NCBI GenBank assembly: GCA_044450785.1 | Contig: JBIOJM010000004.1 | Coordinates: 1 to 64,000, forward strand | Length of the DNA: 64,000 nt | Direction of reading: 5' to 3' | From: JBIOJM01 sp044450785 | GTDB taxonomy: Bacteria; Planctomycetota; Planctomycetia; Isosphaerales; Isosphaeraceae | In this document: piece after piece, positions 8,731-17,143 of the stretch | Position numbering within the stretch: the stretch's first letter is position 1 | Layout of the letters: every line of letters begins with the position of its first letter | Notes under the pieces: model-generated | Database searches by the model: none | The model's input: only the letters and a program-made list of their open reading frames with translations | Told to the model about the DNA's origin: nothing | Program-made: the position numbers and the translations under genes

Positions 8731-9978
8731 CTATGACCCGGCCTGGTTCAAGAAGGTGTTGAGGAGGGCCGCCAGTTCGGTCGCATTGGGGATTTCTTTG
8801 AACCGGAGGATGGGCCCTTGAAGGTCCTGGAGGGCTTCGTCGTCAACCTTGAGCCGGTCGGAGATCGCCAGCACGAACCGGGGCGGACCGTGGCGGGGTA
8901 AGAGCCGCGTCAGTCGTTCCACGCTCGACCGCTTCCAGAAGCCCAGGACCTCGAGGAAGACGTCGGTTCCGGTGGCTCGGTGGACGACGCGGTAGTCGGG
9001 GACCCAGATCCCTTCGCGTCCCAGCTCGATCACTTCGGTGCACTCGCTGATCTCCCAGGCGGGCGCGACCTGGCGGAATCGTTCGACGAACGCGGCCAGC
9101 TCGGCCGGGACATACGTGCCGGTGTCGGCCAGGTGCGAGATCAGCCCGTCGCGCGGGTCGAGCTGGAAGCTCCGCGGCTCGCGTCTCGGGCCCCAGCGCA
9201 GCTCGGCCTCGAGCCGGAAATCCGAGCAGTGCAGCAGAGCCGGCAGGAACCAGGCGACCTGACGGCCGTACACGGTCGTCGCGCTGAAGAGGCTCAAGGG
9301 GCCGTCGATGTGGATGACGTAGCCGTCGCGCATGGTCCCCTCGACCCGGTAGAGCAGGCGGTGAAACTTGAGCCGGCGGAAGAGCTGGCGATAGCGGGCG
9401 GGGCTTTCACGGCGTACCTCGGCCTTGACCAGCACCGACCGGAACAAGACCGCCTGCGCCAGCGCGACGTTGTAACGGTCGATCAGCCGCTGCGCGGTGA
9501 TTTCCTCGAACCGCAGCAGCCGGTTCTCGTCGCGTAGGTCGGCGAACAGCGAGGTCAGAATCGCGTCGGGCTCGAGCTGGAGATCGCCGGCCACCGCGCT
9601 CAATACCTCGTCGCGACGAAACCGGGCGCGATGACCCGGGCCGGCCGGGGCGGTTCGCAACTGCTGCCGATAGTCGGCCGCCGCGGTGAACACCTTTTCG
9701 CGGATGTCCTCGGGTGGGACTTCGGCCACGACCTCGAACTCGGCGCGATCCTCGAGCACCTTGGCCAGCCCGCGGTAGACCTGGGTCGCCTTGCCCCCGC
9801 CGCCGAACAGCTCGTCGATCTCGGCTTCGAGCTCCCCGCGCGTGATGCCCGCCCCCTCGCGGAACAAGAGCAACAGGCTCTCCGCCGCTTCCAGCCAGTG
9901 CCCGGCATCGCGGTCGATGTACTGCGGAATCACCCGCTGCCTCGAAATCTTCACCCGGACCAGGTCGCCAGTGAGCAT
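8731..9978 (-). CDS. Bax1-like nuclease (DUF790), XPB partner
   Basis: This 415-residue protein matches the DUF790 family, whose archaeal member Bax1 is a structure-specific nuclease that binds the helicase XPB. The opening LTGDLVRVKISRQRVIPQYID and the C-terminal PD-(D/E)xK-like core are visible: WVPD at about residue 324 and LEVLGFWKR at about residue 340. The XPB-like helicase gene lies immediately upstream on the same strand with a 21-bp gap, the arrangement known in archaea. The pair would unwind DNA and cut it near bubbles or damaged sites (established for the archaeal proteins; inferred here). A Uma2-family nuclease gene begins the operon, which is unusual. Confidence 0.88.
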   Translation of the reverse strand: MLTGDLVRVKISRQRVIPQYIDRDAGHWLEAAESLLLLFREGAGITRGELEAEIDELFGGGGKATQVYRGLAKVLEDRAEFEVVAEVPPEDIREKVFTAAADYRQQLRTAPAGPGHRARFRRDEVLSAVAGDLQLEPDAILTSLFADLRDENRLLRFEEITAQRLIDRYNVALAQAVLFRSVLVKAEVRRESPARYRQLFRRLKFHRLLYRVEGTMRDGYVIHIDGPLSLFSATTVYGRQVAWFLPALLHCSDFRLEAELRWGPRREPRSFQLDPRDGLISHLADTGTYVPAELAAFVERFRQVAPAWEISECTEVIELGREGIWVPDYRVVHRATGTDVFLEVLGFWKRSSVERLTRLLPRHGPPRFVLAISDRLKVDDEALQDLQGPILRFKEIPNATELAALLNTFLNQAGS

Positions 9979-9999
9979 TGATTTGTCTTTATGATCCTC

Positions 10000-11409
10000 T
10001 CAATTGCCGTCATAAGCGTCGTGCTGGCGCCGGCGGGTCGAGGTGAATTCCTCGATGGTGCCGCGGGTGATGACCTCGTAGAGGACGGCTTCCTTGTCGC
10101 CCGATTTGCGGAGGACGCGGCCCAGGCGCTGGACGTGCTCGCGGACCGAGCCCGAGCCGGAGAGCACGATGGCGACGTTCGCCTCGGGAACGTTCACGCC
10201 CTCGTTGAGGACGCGTGAAGTCGCGACGATCGGATAGGTGCCGGCGTTGAACCGGAGCAGGACCTCGCGCCGCTCTTTCGTCTTGGTCTGGTGAGTGATG
10301 ACGGGCACCAGGAACTGCCGCGCGATGGTGTAGACCGTCGCGTTGTCGTGGGTGAAGATCAGGACGCGGTCTCCGTTGTGGCGTTCGAGCAGCCGGCCCA
10401 GCAGGTTGAGCTTCGCCGGCGCCGCCAGCGCCAGCCCGCGCTGCTCGCGGTAGGCGCGGAAGGCCTCACGGCCCTCGGGCGAGCGGTGCGCCAGGTAGAT
10501 GAACTGGGCCCAGCCGTTGGGCTGGCTCATGTTGATGCCCGAGCTTTGCACGAACCGGCGATACAGCTCGCGCGCCTGCTCGTATCGGAGCCGCTCCTGG
10601 TCGTTCAGTTGGACGTACAACCGCATCACGCGGTATTCGGCCAGGTAGTCGCCGCGGAGCTGGGTGATCTCGCGGCGATAGACGATCGGTCCGATCAACT
10701 GGTCCAGGTGCGTGTGCGCGTTATCGGCGCGTTCCGGGGTTGCCGTCAGCCCCAGGCGGAACGGGGCGATGGCGCAGGTCGCCGCCAGGCCGTAGGTCGG
10801 GCCGGGCAGGTGGTGGCATTCGTCGAAGACGATGAATCCGAACCGGTTTCCCAGGCGGTCCATGTTGAGATAGGCCGAGTCGTAGGTCGTCACGGTCAGC
10901 GGCTGGATGTCGTAGTATCCGCCCCCGATCAGCCCGACCTCGACCCCGAAGCTGAGCGTGAGCTCGTCGTACCACTGGTTCATCAGGTCGATGGTGGGGG
11001 TGACGATGAGCGTCGGGCGGCCGGCCCGCTCGATGGCCATGTTGGCCAGGTGCGTTTTGCCCGTCCCGGTAGGCAGGACGACCACGCCGCGGCCGCCGGC
11101 CTCCCACCAGGCCTTCAGGCCCTCGACCTGATGCGGAAACGCTTCCTTCGCCACCTGGAGCCGCCACGGAGACGGCTCGTAGGCCCGCGCAGAGTCCGTG
11201 TAAGGCTGCTTGTTCTTCCGCAGGTGCTCCACGATGGTGCGATACCAGATCGCCTCGGCGCGGAACTGGCGGGTACGAAAGTCGAACTTCACGCCCGGCA
11301 GGTCGGGCTCGTCCTCGGCACGCGGGCCCTCGACGACCAGGGTCCCCGCGTCGAAGAGCAGCCGCAAGGGCTGTCTCTCGCCGTTGGTCGAGTCGGCGGC
11401 CGGTTTCAT
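10000..11409 (-). CDS. XPB-like superfamily 2 DNA helicase
   Basis: This 469-residue helicase has all core SF2 motifs: Walker A PTGTGKT (about residue 112), DECHH box (about 195), TATPER (about 221), and motif VI QRLGRVLRK (about 426). The N-terminal damage-recognition-like region (1-85) and RGDYLAEY after domain 1, where archaeal and eukaryotic XPB carry an RED motif, support an XPB assignment. Family members unwind DNA with 3'-5' polarity in excision repair. Its start codon shares one base with the stop of the upstream Uma2-family gene (TGATG), so translation is coupled. The Bax1-like nuclease follows after 21 bp. Confidence 0.9.
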   Translation of the reverse strand: MKPAADSTNGERQPLRLLFDAGTLVVEGPRAEDEPDLPGVKFDFRTRQFRAEAIWYRTIVEHLRKNKQPYTDSARAYEPSPWRLQVAKEAFPHQVEGLKAWWEAGGRGVVVLPTGTGKTHLANMAIERAGRPTLIVTPTIDLMNQWYDELTLSFGVEVGLIGGGYYDIQPLTVTTYDSAYLNMDRLGNRFGFIVFDECHHLPGPTYGLAATCAIAPFRLGLTATPERADNAHTHLDQLIGPIVYRREITQLRGDYLAEYRVMRLYVQLNDQERLRYEQARELYRRFVQSSGINMSQPNGWAQFIYLAHRSPEGREAFRAYREQRGLALAAPAKLNLLGRLLERHNGDRVLIFTHDNATVYTIARQFLVPVITHQTKTKERREVLLRFNAGTYPIVATSRVLNEGVNVPEANVAIVLSGSGSVREHVQRLGRVLRKSGDKEAVLYEVITRGTIEEFTSTRRRQHDAYDGN

Positions 11410-12044
11410 CAGGTCGATTCTCCTGGAGCAGAGGATCCGGGTTGCCGTCCGGGCGAGGGAGGACTCGGCTTCCGCCGCTCAAGCCAGCGGAACAGCTTGA
11501 CCAGGGGCAGTCGATACCTGGGGAGGACGGGCGATCCCTTCAGCACGCTTTCAGCCGGCAGCCGTTCGAAGGGACGGTCGGGCCGGTAGACGTCCACCGT
11601 TCTGCGGCCCGGATCGATCAGCCAGCCGAGCGGGCAGCCGTTGGCCGTGGAAAAGTCCAGTTTTTCGCGACATTTCCCGATCGACTGGTCCGGGGAAACG
11701 ATCTCGACGTGAATGTCCGGCGGGCGGAGCGTCGGGTCGAGAATCTCACCCTTCTCGTCGACTTCGATGTGATCTTCCAACAGAAAAACGACGTCCGGGA
11801 TCATCGAGCGGCCCGCGAACGTGCAACGTAGCTCCGCGAAGGCGCCTCCCAGCCCGCGAGCTTCGGCATAGGCGTTGAGGTGAGCGGCAAGCTTGGTCTC
11901 GATGCTGCTATGTTTCTTCTGCGGAGACACTTTCGCCTCGATCGTTCCGTCGATGAACTCGAGGTAAGGGTGCTCGTCGATCTCCGGCATCCGGAGGAAC
12001 TCCTCGAGCATGATCGTCTTGCTGACTCCAGTCGGGCTGGCCAT
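11409..12044 (-). CDS. Uma2-family putative restriction-like nuclease
   Basis: This 211-residue protein belongs to the Uma2 (DUF820) family of predicted PD-(D/E)xK endonucleases, which are abundant in planctomycetes and cyanobacteria. The key acidic positions appear in MIPDVVFL (about residue 80) and DIHVEIVSP (about 110), followed by the KLDFSTANGCPLGWLIDP helix-strand typical of the family. The biological role of Uma2 proteins is unknown. The ATG at 12044 is where homology starts. The stop overlaps the XPB start by one base, making this the first gene of a Uma2-XPB-Bax1 operon. A proline/serine-rich tail ends the protein. Confidence 0.85.
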   Translation of the reverse strand: MASPTGVSKTIMLEEFLRMPEIDEHPYLEFIDGTIEAKVSPQKKHSSIETKLAAHLNAYAEARGLGGAFAELRCTFAGRSMIPDVVFLLEDHIEVDEKGEILDPTLRPPDIHVEIVSPDQSIGKCREKLDFSTANGCPLGWLIDPGRRTVDVYRPDRPFERLPAESVLKGSPVLPRYRLPLVKLFRWLERRKPSPPSPGRQPGSSAPGEST

Positions 12045-12253
12045 CGTCGAATCTCTTTCCCGTGACCGAGTCGCGAACGGATCGAAGCGAAGTTGCCGCT
12101 CGAGAGCCCTGGGCCGTGTCCAACGACGTTCGAGCGGGAAGCCGTGGTACCCGTTCGAACGTGTGGCGAACACGTTTGACCCACGCCATACAGTGTACTC
12201 CAACCGATGCGCAAGCGTGAGGTGGATCACTTCGGTGGGCTGACTCAGACGGC

Positions 12254-12877
12254 TCACGACTCGTTTCGCCGGCGGCGCGGGCGCGGCGGCGACTCGTCGC
12301 GGATCGCCCGCAGGGCGGCGCACTCTTCCGCGGTCAGCTCGCGCCACTGGCCCGGAGCCAGGTCGCCAAGGGAGATTGGCCCGATGGCGACGCGGACCAG
12401 CCGCAAGGTGGGATGTCCGACAGCGGCGGTCATGCGGCGGACCTGGCGGTTGCGTCCCTCGCGGATCGTCAGGCTCATCCAGGCGGCCGGCACGTTCTTG
12501 CGGAAACGGATCGGCACGGCCCGATCGGGCAGCGGGGGCGGTTCGACCAGCAGCTCGACGCCGGCCGGCAAGGTGCGACCGTCCTTCAGAACGACGCCCC
12601 GGCGGAGCGACTCCAGTGCCCGGGCATCGGGAACCCGCTCGACCTGCACCAGGTACTTTTTGGGATGCTCGAACCGCGGGTCGGTCAGGCGATGGGCCAG
12701 GCGGCCGTCGTCCGTCAAGAGCAGCAAACCCTCGCTTTCGCGGTCGAGCCGGCCGACGGGATAGATCCCCGCGAGCGGAACCAATGCCTTGAGCGTGAGA
12801 CGCTCATGGACGTCGCTGAACTGGCAGAGGACGTCGAAGGGCTTGAAGAGCGCGATCGTGCGGAATGAATGCGACAT
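12254..12877 (-). CDS. rRNA pseudouridine synthase, RluE type
   Basis: This 207-residue enzyme has the catalytic motif YPVGRLDRESEGLLLLTDDG, whose aspartate forms the covalent intermediate in RsuA/RluE synthases, and the REGRNRQVRRM motif near the C-terminus. It lacks the N-terminal S4 RNA-binding domain, as RluE and similar enzymes do. It probably isomerises a specific uridine in 23S rRNA; the exact site is not deducible. The start at 12877 matches the family, 10 residues inside the longest frame. The rsmD gene is upstream on the same strand after 49 bp, so two rRNA modification enzymes are probably co-expressed. Confidence 0.88.
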   Translation of the reverse strand: MSHSFRTIALFKPFDVLCQFSDVHERLTLKALVPLAGIYPVGRLDRESEGLLLLTDDGRLAHRLTDPRFEHPKKYLVQVERVPDARALESLRRGVVLKDGRTLPAGVELLVEPPPLPDRAVPIRFRKNVPAAWMSLTIREGRNRQVRRMTAAVGHPTLRLVRVAIGPISLGDLAPGQWRELTAEECAALRAIRDESPPRPRRRRNES

Positions 12878-12926
12878 CGTCCATCGAGGAAACGCGGATA
12901 AGTCCAATAAGAAGCTTCGCGGTAGG

Positions 12927-13550
12927 TTATCGGACAGTAATTGGACTTATCCCCTTTTCGCCGGATAATTGCGTGCTCGCGGGCTCGAAAAAGACGAGCA
13001 GCGTGTTTCCGTAACGTTTCTGCCTTGTCTCGCGGATCGCGCCCAGGTCGAGAAGCTCGTACTCTCTCGGATCGATCTGCGCGATCACCAGCCCGGCCTC
13101 CTGGTCGTCATCCGAACCCTCGGGGGAACCGCGCAGGACCTCGGGCCGCTCGTCGATCAGGCGCAGGGCCTGGGCCCAAAGGTTCTGGTACTGGGGAGGG
13201 GCGACATAGATCAAGTCGAACGTCGTCTCCGTCCTTTTCACGAACCCGAAGGCGTTGGCGTGCCGCACGTCGGCGCGGTTGGACAAGCCGGTATGCGCCA
13301 GGTTCTTCTTGATGGTGGCAATGGCCTTGTCGCCGGTATCGATGAACGTGCAGTGCGATGCGCCTTGGCTGAGCGCCTCGATGCCGACGCTGCCGGTTCC
13401 CGCGAACAGGTCGAGCATGACGACGCCCGCTAGCCGCGGTCGAAGGATGTCGAACAGAGACGTCTTGACCCGGTCAACGATCGGGCGGGTGCCGTGACCC
13501 GGGACGAGAAACAGGCTCTTCCCCCGCGCCGAACCCCCCACCACGCGCAT
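12927..13550 (-). CDS. rsmD: RsmD-family 16S rRNA methyltransferase
   Basis: This 207-residue protein begins MRVVGGSARGK, the characteristic RsmD opening, and continues with DRVKTSLFDIL and the SAM-binding motif MLDLFAGTGSVGIEALSQGA. RsmD makes m2G966 in 16S rRNA. The catalytic motif IV, usually N/D-P-P-Y/F, reads APPQY here (about residue 120), so the first residue is alanine; this may be lineage-specific or alter activity. Nine-base-scale features upstream include a hairpin at 13691-13708. The start at 13550 is chosen for homology. It sits 49 bp before the RluE-type gene. Confidence 0.85.
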   Translation of the reverse strand: MRVVGGSARGKSLFLVPGHGTRPIVDRVKTSLFDILRPRLAGVVMLDLFAGTGSVGIEALSQGASHCTFIDTGDKAIATIKKNLAHTGLSNRADVRHANAFGFVKRTETTFDLIYVAPPQYQNLWAQALRLIDERPEVLRGSPEGSDDDQEAGLVIAQIDPREYELLDLGAIRETRQKRYGNTLLVFFEPASTQLSGEKGISPITVR

Positions 13551-13690
13551 CAGCGGTCTGGCCCCGAATTGAGTCGCGGTTTGCGTGCCGAGTCGCCCGA
13601 AGCCTTCAGGCATCAAGAAGAAGGACCCAAACTCGATTGCCACCGAGTCATTCTTCTCCAGAATAGTGTAACCGAAACACGACGGAACGC

Positions 13691-13708
13691 CTCTTCGTTT
13701 CCGAAGAG
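13691..13708. other. Short hairpin between divergent genes
   Basis: CTCTTCG (13691-13697) and CGAAGAG (13702-13708) form a 7-bp perfect stem with a 4-base loop. It lies about 60 bp before the gene at 13768 and 140 bp before rsmD on the opposite strand, so it could be an operator or a 5' leader structure. There is no T-run. Confidence 0.45.
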
Positions 13709-13767
13709 AAGGTTTCGTCGTTCAGAATCACGGCGACAGCAATCATCCACCCAGAGGGACCTACCAA

Positions 13768-14376
13768 ATGGAACGGCATCGACTGAATGCGTGCAAGGCA
13801 GTGGCAATCTGGTTTAGCGTCTTTCTGACGCTTGGACTGGTCTGCGTGTCCCCGGCTCGAGCCGGAAATTACTCGGTCACGAACCTGATAACCGACAACA
13901 AGGCGTTGAATGAATTCCTCGGACTCAGCAGCCAGGAGTATGCGCACTGGGTCGAGGAACCGAAGTCCCTAGAATCCGCACTAGACAAAAGAAAACATGG
14001 TCGCAAACCGAGTGGTGGACACCAGATAGTGGCTGAGAAGGCTAGAGGGATCGAAGGTGCCCAAGCGACTTTCACGAGGAAGAGCAAGGTCCACGAGAAT
14101 GCTGCTGAACGCCTCAAGCAAGCTCAAGAGGCGGCGAAAATGCTCAAGCTCGTAAGCGATCCGACCCGCCTCCAAGTCATCCTGATGCTCGCCGAGGGCG
14201 AGAGAAACGTCGTGGACTTGTGCCATGAATTGCAGCGGAGCCAGCCCGCCGTCAGTCATCACCTTGCTCTACTGCGCAGTGGTAGAATCGCTTCCCGTCC
14301 TCGCGAAACATACCAGTCGTACGAACTGACGGAGCGGGGTGAGGAACTGGTGAAGATTGTCAAACGTCTTATGTGA
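13768..14376 (+). CDS. ArsR-like winged-helix protein with N-terminal signal sequence
   Basis: The 202-residue product has an odd layout. Residues 1-33 look like a signal peptide or membrane anchor (hydrophobic AVAIWFSVFLTLGLVCV, then SPARA). Next is FLGLSSQEYAHWVEEP, a short helical motif seen in small cytoplasmic planctomycete proteins (from memory), then a charged helix, then a complete ArsR-type winged helix (about 115-200) with KLVSDPTRLQVILMLAEGE and SQPAVSHHLALLRSGRI. ArsR proteins are DNA-binding repressors. No metal-binding cysteine pair is seen in the recognition region. It may be a membrane-tethered regulator or a chimera formed by rearrangement. GAGGGA precedes the ATG. Confidence 0.7.
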   Translation: MERHRLNACKAVAIWFSVFLTLGLVCVSPARAGNYSVTNLITDNKALNEFLGLSSQEYAHWVEEPKSLESALDKRKHGRKPSGGHQIVAEKARGIEGAQATFTRKSKVHENAAERLKQAQEAAKMLKLVSDPTRLQVILMLAEGERNVVDLCHELQRSQPAVSHHLALLRSGRIASRPRETYQSYELTERGEELVKIVKRLM

Positions 14377-14532
14377 TCGCGCTCCCGCGACGCGAAGGAC
14401 CGGTGGCAGGCTCGATCAGAATGAATCCAAAAAAAAGTTGTACCCTTCTAGTGTTCCAATGTGTATCATTCAGTTGAGGATCGGAGTGATGAGCCAGTGA
14501 CCTGAAGACGATTCCAAGAGGGTGACCACGCC

Positions 14533-15627
14533 ATGGGCGAGCCCACGGTACCAGCGCCGCGAGGTCGCGGGGCGCGGTTCAATCCGCCGAACCGGTTCGA
14601 GGCGAACCACCATGAGCTCGAGCTGGAGCAGGTCGAGGATGACGACGATTATTTGGACGCGTTGAGCCGGCCCGGGACGGAGTATCTGGCCGACCAATCG
14701 CGGAGCGTCGTCGCCGAAAACGACAGTCCGGACGTCGGCTTCGACGTGAGTCTGAATCCCTATCGCGGGTGCGAACACGGCTGCATCTATTGTTATGCGA
14801 GGCCCACCCATGAATATCTGGGCTTCTCGGCGGGATTGGACTTCGAGACTCGGATCATGGTCAAACACGATGCGCCCGAGCTGCTCAGGAAGGCCCTGTC
14901 ATCGCCGCGATGGCGGCCCCGGGTCCTGGCATTGAGCGGGGTGACCGATGCATACCAGCCCGTGGAGCGGCGGCTGGGTCTGACGCGCCGGTGTCTGGCG
15001 GTGCTGACCGAGTATCGGCAGCCGGTCTCGATCATCACCAAGAACCGCCTGGTGACGCGCGACCTGGACCTGCTGGGCGAGCTGGCGAGCCATGGCGCGG
15101 CGGGGGTGTTCCTCTCGATCACGTCGCTCGATGACGAGCTGGCGGGCCGTCTCGAGCCGCGGACGACCAGGCCGGCGGGCCGGCTCAAGGCCATCTCGAC
15201 CTTGGCCGCGGCGGGTATTCCCGTCGGGGTGATGGTCGCACCGGTGATCCCGGGCCTGACCGAGCACGAGCTGGCGGCTGTCCTCGACGCCGCGGCACAC
15301 GCCGGCGCACAGTTCGCGGGTTACACACTCCTGCGGCTGCCAATGGCGGTGGAGGGGTTGTTCCAGGATTGGCTCACGCACCAGTTCCCTGACCGGAAAG
15401 ACAAGGTCCTCGACCGGATCCGTGCGACGAGAGGCGGGCGTCTTAACGATTCTCGCTTTGGTGTCCGGATGAGCGGTGAGGGAAGCGCCGCCGACATGAT
15501 CGGCCAGGTCTTTCGCGTGCACTGTCGCCAGTTCGGCTTCAATCAGCGCCCCTGGCCGGTCTCGGCCGCGGCGTTCAGGCGTCCGTGCGTTCCAGGTCAA
15601 GGACAACAGCTCCAGCTCTTCGAGTGA
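14533..15627 (+). CDS. PA0069-family radical SAM protein
   Basis: This 364-residue protein carries the radical SAM cluster motif CEHGCIYC (Cx3Cx2C, about residues 79-86) within NPYRGCEHGCIYCYARPTHE, followed by a TIM-barrel-like region. The overall pattern and the QLQLF-type C-terminus match the PA0069 family, related to spore photoproduct lyase. Members bind a 4Fe-4S cluster and cleave S-adenosylmethionine to make a radical; the substrate of this family is not established. A weak promoter-like TTGTAC followed 17-18 bp later by GTGTAT lies at 14438-14467. A Uma2-family gene follows on the same strand after 91 bp. Confidence 0.88.
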   Translation: MGEPTVPAPRGRGARFNPPNRFEANHHELELEQVEDDDDYLDALSRPGTEYLADQSRSVVAENDSPDVGFDVSLNPYRGCEHGCIYCYARPTHEYLGFSAGLDFETRIMVKHDAPELLRKALSSPRWRPRVLALSGVTDAYQPVERRLGLTRRCLAVLTEYRQPVSIITKNRLVTRDLDLLGELASHGAAGVFLSITSLDDELAGRLEPRTTRPAGRLKAISTLAAAGIPVGVMVAPVIPGLTEHELAAVLDAAAHAGAQFAGYTLLRLPMAVEGLFQDWLTHQFPDRKDKVLDRIRATRGGRLNDSRFGVRMSGEGSAADMIGQVFRVHCRQFGFNQRPWPVSAAAFRRPCVPGQGQQLQLFE

Positions 15628-15718
15628 GCAAGCCATCGCAAGGCCCTTCCGCGCCTGGTCCAATTTCGGGTAAAAAGAACGTGAGTCGACCAATTCCTCG
15701 CTACCCGGAGTGAACTCG

Positions 15719-16351
15719 ATGGCCACGGTGACACCGACTCAACCGATTCCTTCCTTGCCGCTTCCATCGCCGGATGAGGTTTACCGGCTCACGGTCGATC
15801 AGTTCGACCGGATGGTTCGGAACGGGTCTTTGGATGAGGATGAACCGGTCGAGCTGCTGAACGGGGTCCTGGTAACGAAGATGCCGAAGAATCCACGCCA
15901 CCGCGTAGGGACCAGGAAAACGGTTCGGGCCTTGGAGGGAGTGCTCCCCGCCGGCTGGTTCGTCCAGAAGGAAGAATCGCTCGTGATGCCGCCGGGGAAC
16001 AAGTGGGGACCAGATGTGGCGATCGTCCGTAGCGAACTGGAGTTCGACTCGTCGCGCGACGCGAACGCCGCTGAATGCTGCCTGGTCGTCGAGATTGCCG
16101 ACACCAATCTATCCCGGGCACAGTCCGAGAAGCTCCCAGCCTATGCCATGGCTGGTATCCCGGTTTACTGGATCGTCAACCTGGCGGGGGGGACCCCGCC
16201 GGGGTCAGGCCTGGTCGAGGTGTACTCCGACTCGGACCAAGCCACGGGCCGCTATCGGTCTCGGGTGGACCTACACTCAGGCGACGAAGTTTCGGTCGTC
16301 ATCGACGGCCGGGAAGTCGGGCGGATCGCCGTCACGGACTTGCTCCCCTGA
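15719..16351 (+). CDS. Uma2-family putative nuclease
   Basis: This 210-residue Uma2 (DUF820) protein shows the family course: YRLTVDQFDRMVRNG at the start, ELLNGVLVTKMP, the acidic site KWGPDVAIV (about residue 99), CCLVVEIADTNLSRAQSEK and YWIVNLAGG. It is a full-length member of the predicted PD-(D/E)xK nuclease fold. The ATG at 15719 is preferred to the GTG at 15710 because GGAG lies about 9 bases before it. It is unrelated in position to the Uma2 gene of the XPB operon, and a C-terminal remnant of a third copy lies at 25226. Confidence 0.88.
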   Translation: MATVTPTQPIPSLPLPSPDEVYRLTVDQFDRMVRNGSLDEDEPVELLNGVLVTKMPKNPRHRVGTRKTVRALEGVLPAGWFVQKEESLVMPPGNKWGPDVAIVRSELEFDSSRDANAAECCLVVEIADTNLSRAQSEKLPAYAMAGIPVYWIVNLAGGTPPGSGLVEVYSDSDQATGRYRSRVDLHSGDEVSVVIDGREVGRIAVTDLLP

Positions 16352-16736
16352 CTGCCGCGGCCGAGCCCATGGGTCTCATCGTGCAGATGCAACTTCCGTG
16401 TTCGAGTGATCGAACCGCCAGGTCAGCCTTCGTTCCAACATCGTCCGTTCAATTCATTTGGCTTGAAGGGCTTTGCGGTTTTCGCACAGGACGCCGAAAT
16501 TGCCGTTGGCCCGCTCGACGAATTTGATTAAAGTTCCCCCACCAAAGTTTCGACACGGGCTGTCGAGCCACGGTGTCGTCACTGCGTCCACACGTCGGTT
16601 GGGTTCGACGCAATCATCGATCCACGGCGCTCGGGTTCGCCGTACTGTCCTTGTCTCGGGATGTCGGGGCCGGTTCGGGTTCGCCGCTGCACGGCGGCAT
16701 GACGCGAAGACCGAGTCGCGGCACGGGAGTTTCGCC
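16352..16736. other. Gene-free interval before lipoprotein gene
   Basis: No convincing gene is seen in these 385 bases. On the minus strand, bases of about 16454-16540 read as TLIKFVERANGNFGVLCEN followed by a stop, which could be the tail of a decayed gene but is too short to assign. Confidence 0.4.
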
Positions 16737-17123
16737 ATGCGGCAAGCCTGGTTCCTCGTATTGTGGCGGCGTCGGCTGCTTGGAGTCATCCTGGCCGGCG
16801 AGCTGGCCTTCACGGGCCTTGGCTGCCACCCAAATTATTATTGCTATGACAATCCGTGCGCTCCGGCCTCGGCGATGCCGAGGAGCGTGCAGTCCGGTCC
16901 CGTCTGCGACGTGCCGACCCAGGTCGTCGAGGGTGGGACCACGCTGGCCGATGGGGCAAGCCGCTCGACGACGGTAACCGGCGGATCGACGACCAGCCCG
17001 CGCGTGGTCGTCAGCGAGCCGAGCACCCCATCGAAGTTCTCCTGGCGTCGTTCGGACCCGGACGGCAGCCTGCCAATCACCAGTGTCCAGGGCACTGTCG
17101 ACGACCCGAAGGTCAACCGGTGA
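16737..17123 (+). CDS. Small lipoprotein, function unknown
   Basis: This 128-residue protein starts with a basic, hydrophobic signal sequence ending in a lipobox, LAFTGLGC, so the cysteine at about residue 26 is probably lipidated. After it comes a tyrosine/cysteine-rich segment (CHPNYYCYDNPC) and a low-complexity Ser/Thr/Gly/Pro region. GGGAG before the ATG at 16737 supports this start over a longer reading. Similar short lipoproteins are common in planctomycetes but none has a known role. It converges with the gene at 17144-17686, with only 20 bp between stops. Confidence 0.7.
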   Translation: MRQAWFLVLWRRRLLGVILAGELAFTGLGCHPNYYCYDNPCAPASAMPRSVQSGPVCDVPTQVVEGGTTLADGASRSTTVTGGSTTSPRVVVSEPSTPSKFSWRRSDPDGSLPITSVQGTVDDPKVNR

Positions 17124-17143
17124 GGAGGGGAAAGCCCCCAAGC

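Noticed and set aside
10291..11589. Plus-strand frame of about 430 codons
   Set aside because: It is opposite the XPB-like helicase, whose motifs are complete.
16454..16560. Minus-strand tail reading TLIKFVERANGNFGVLCEN
   Set aside because: Looks like a gene remnant, but too short to assign to any family.
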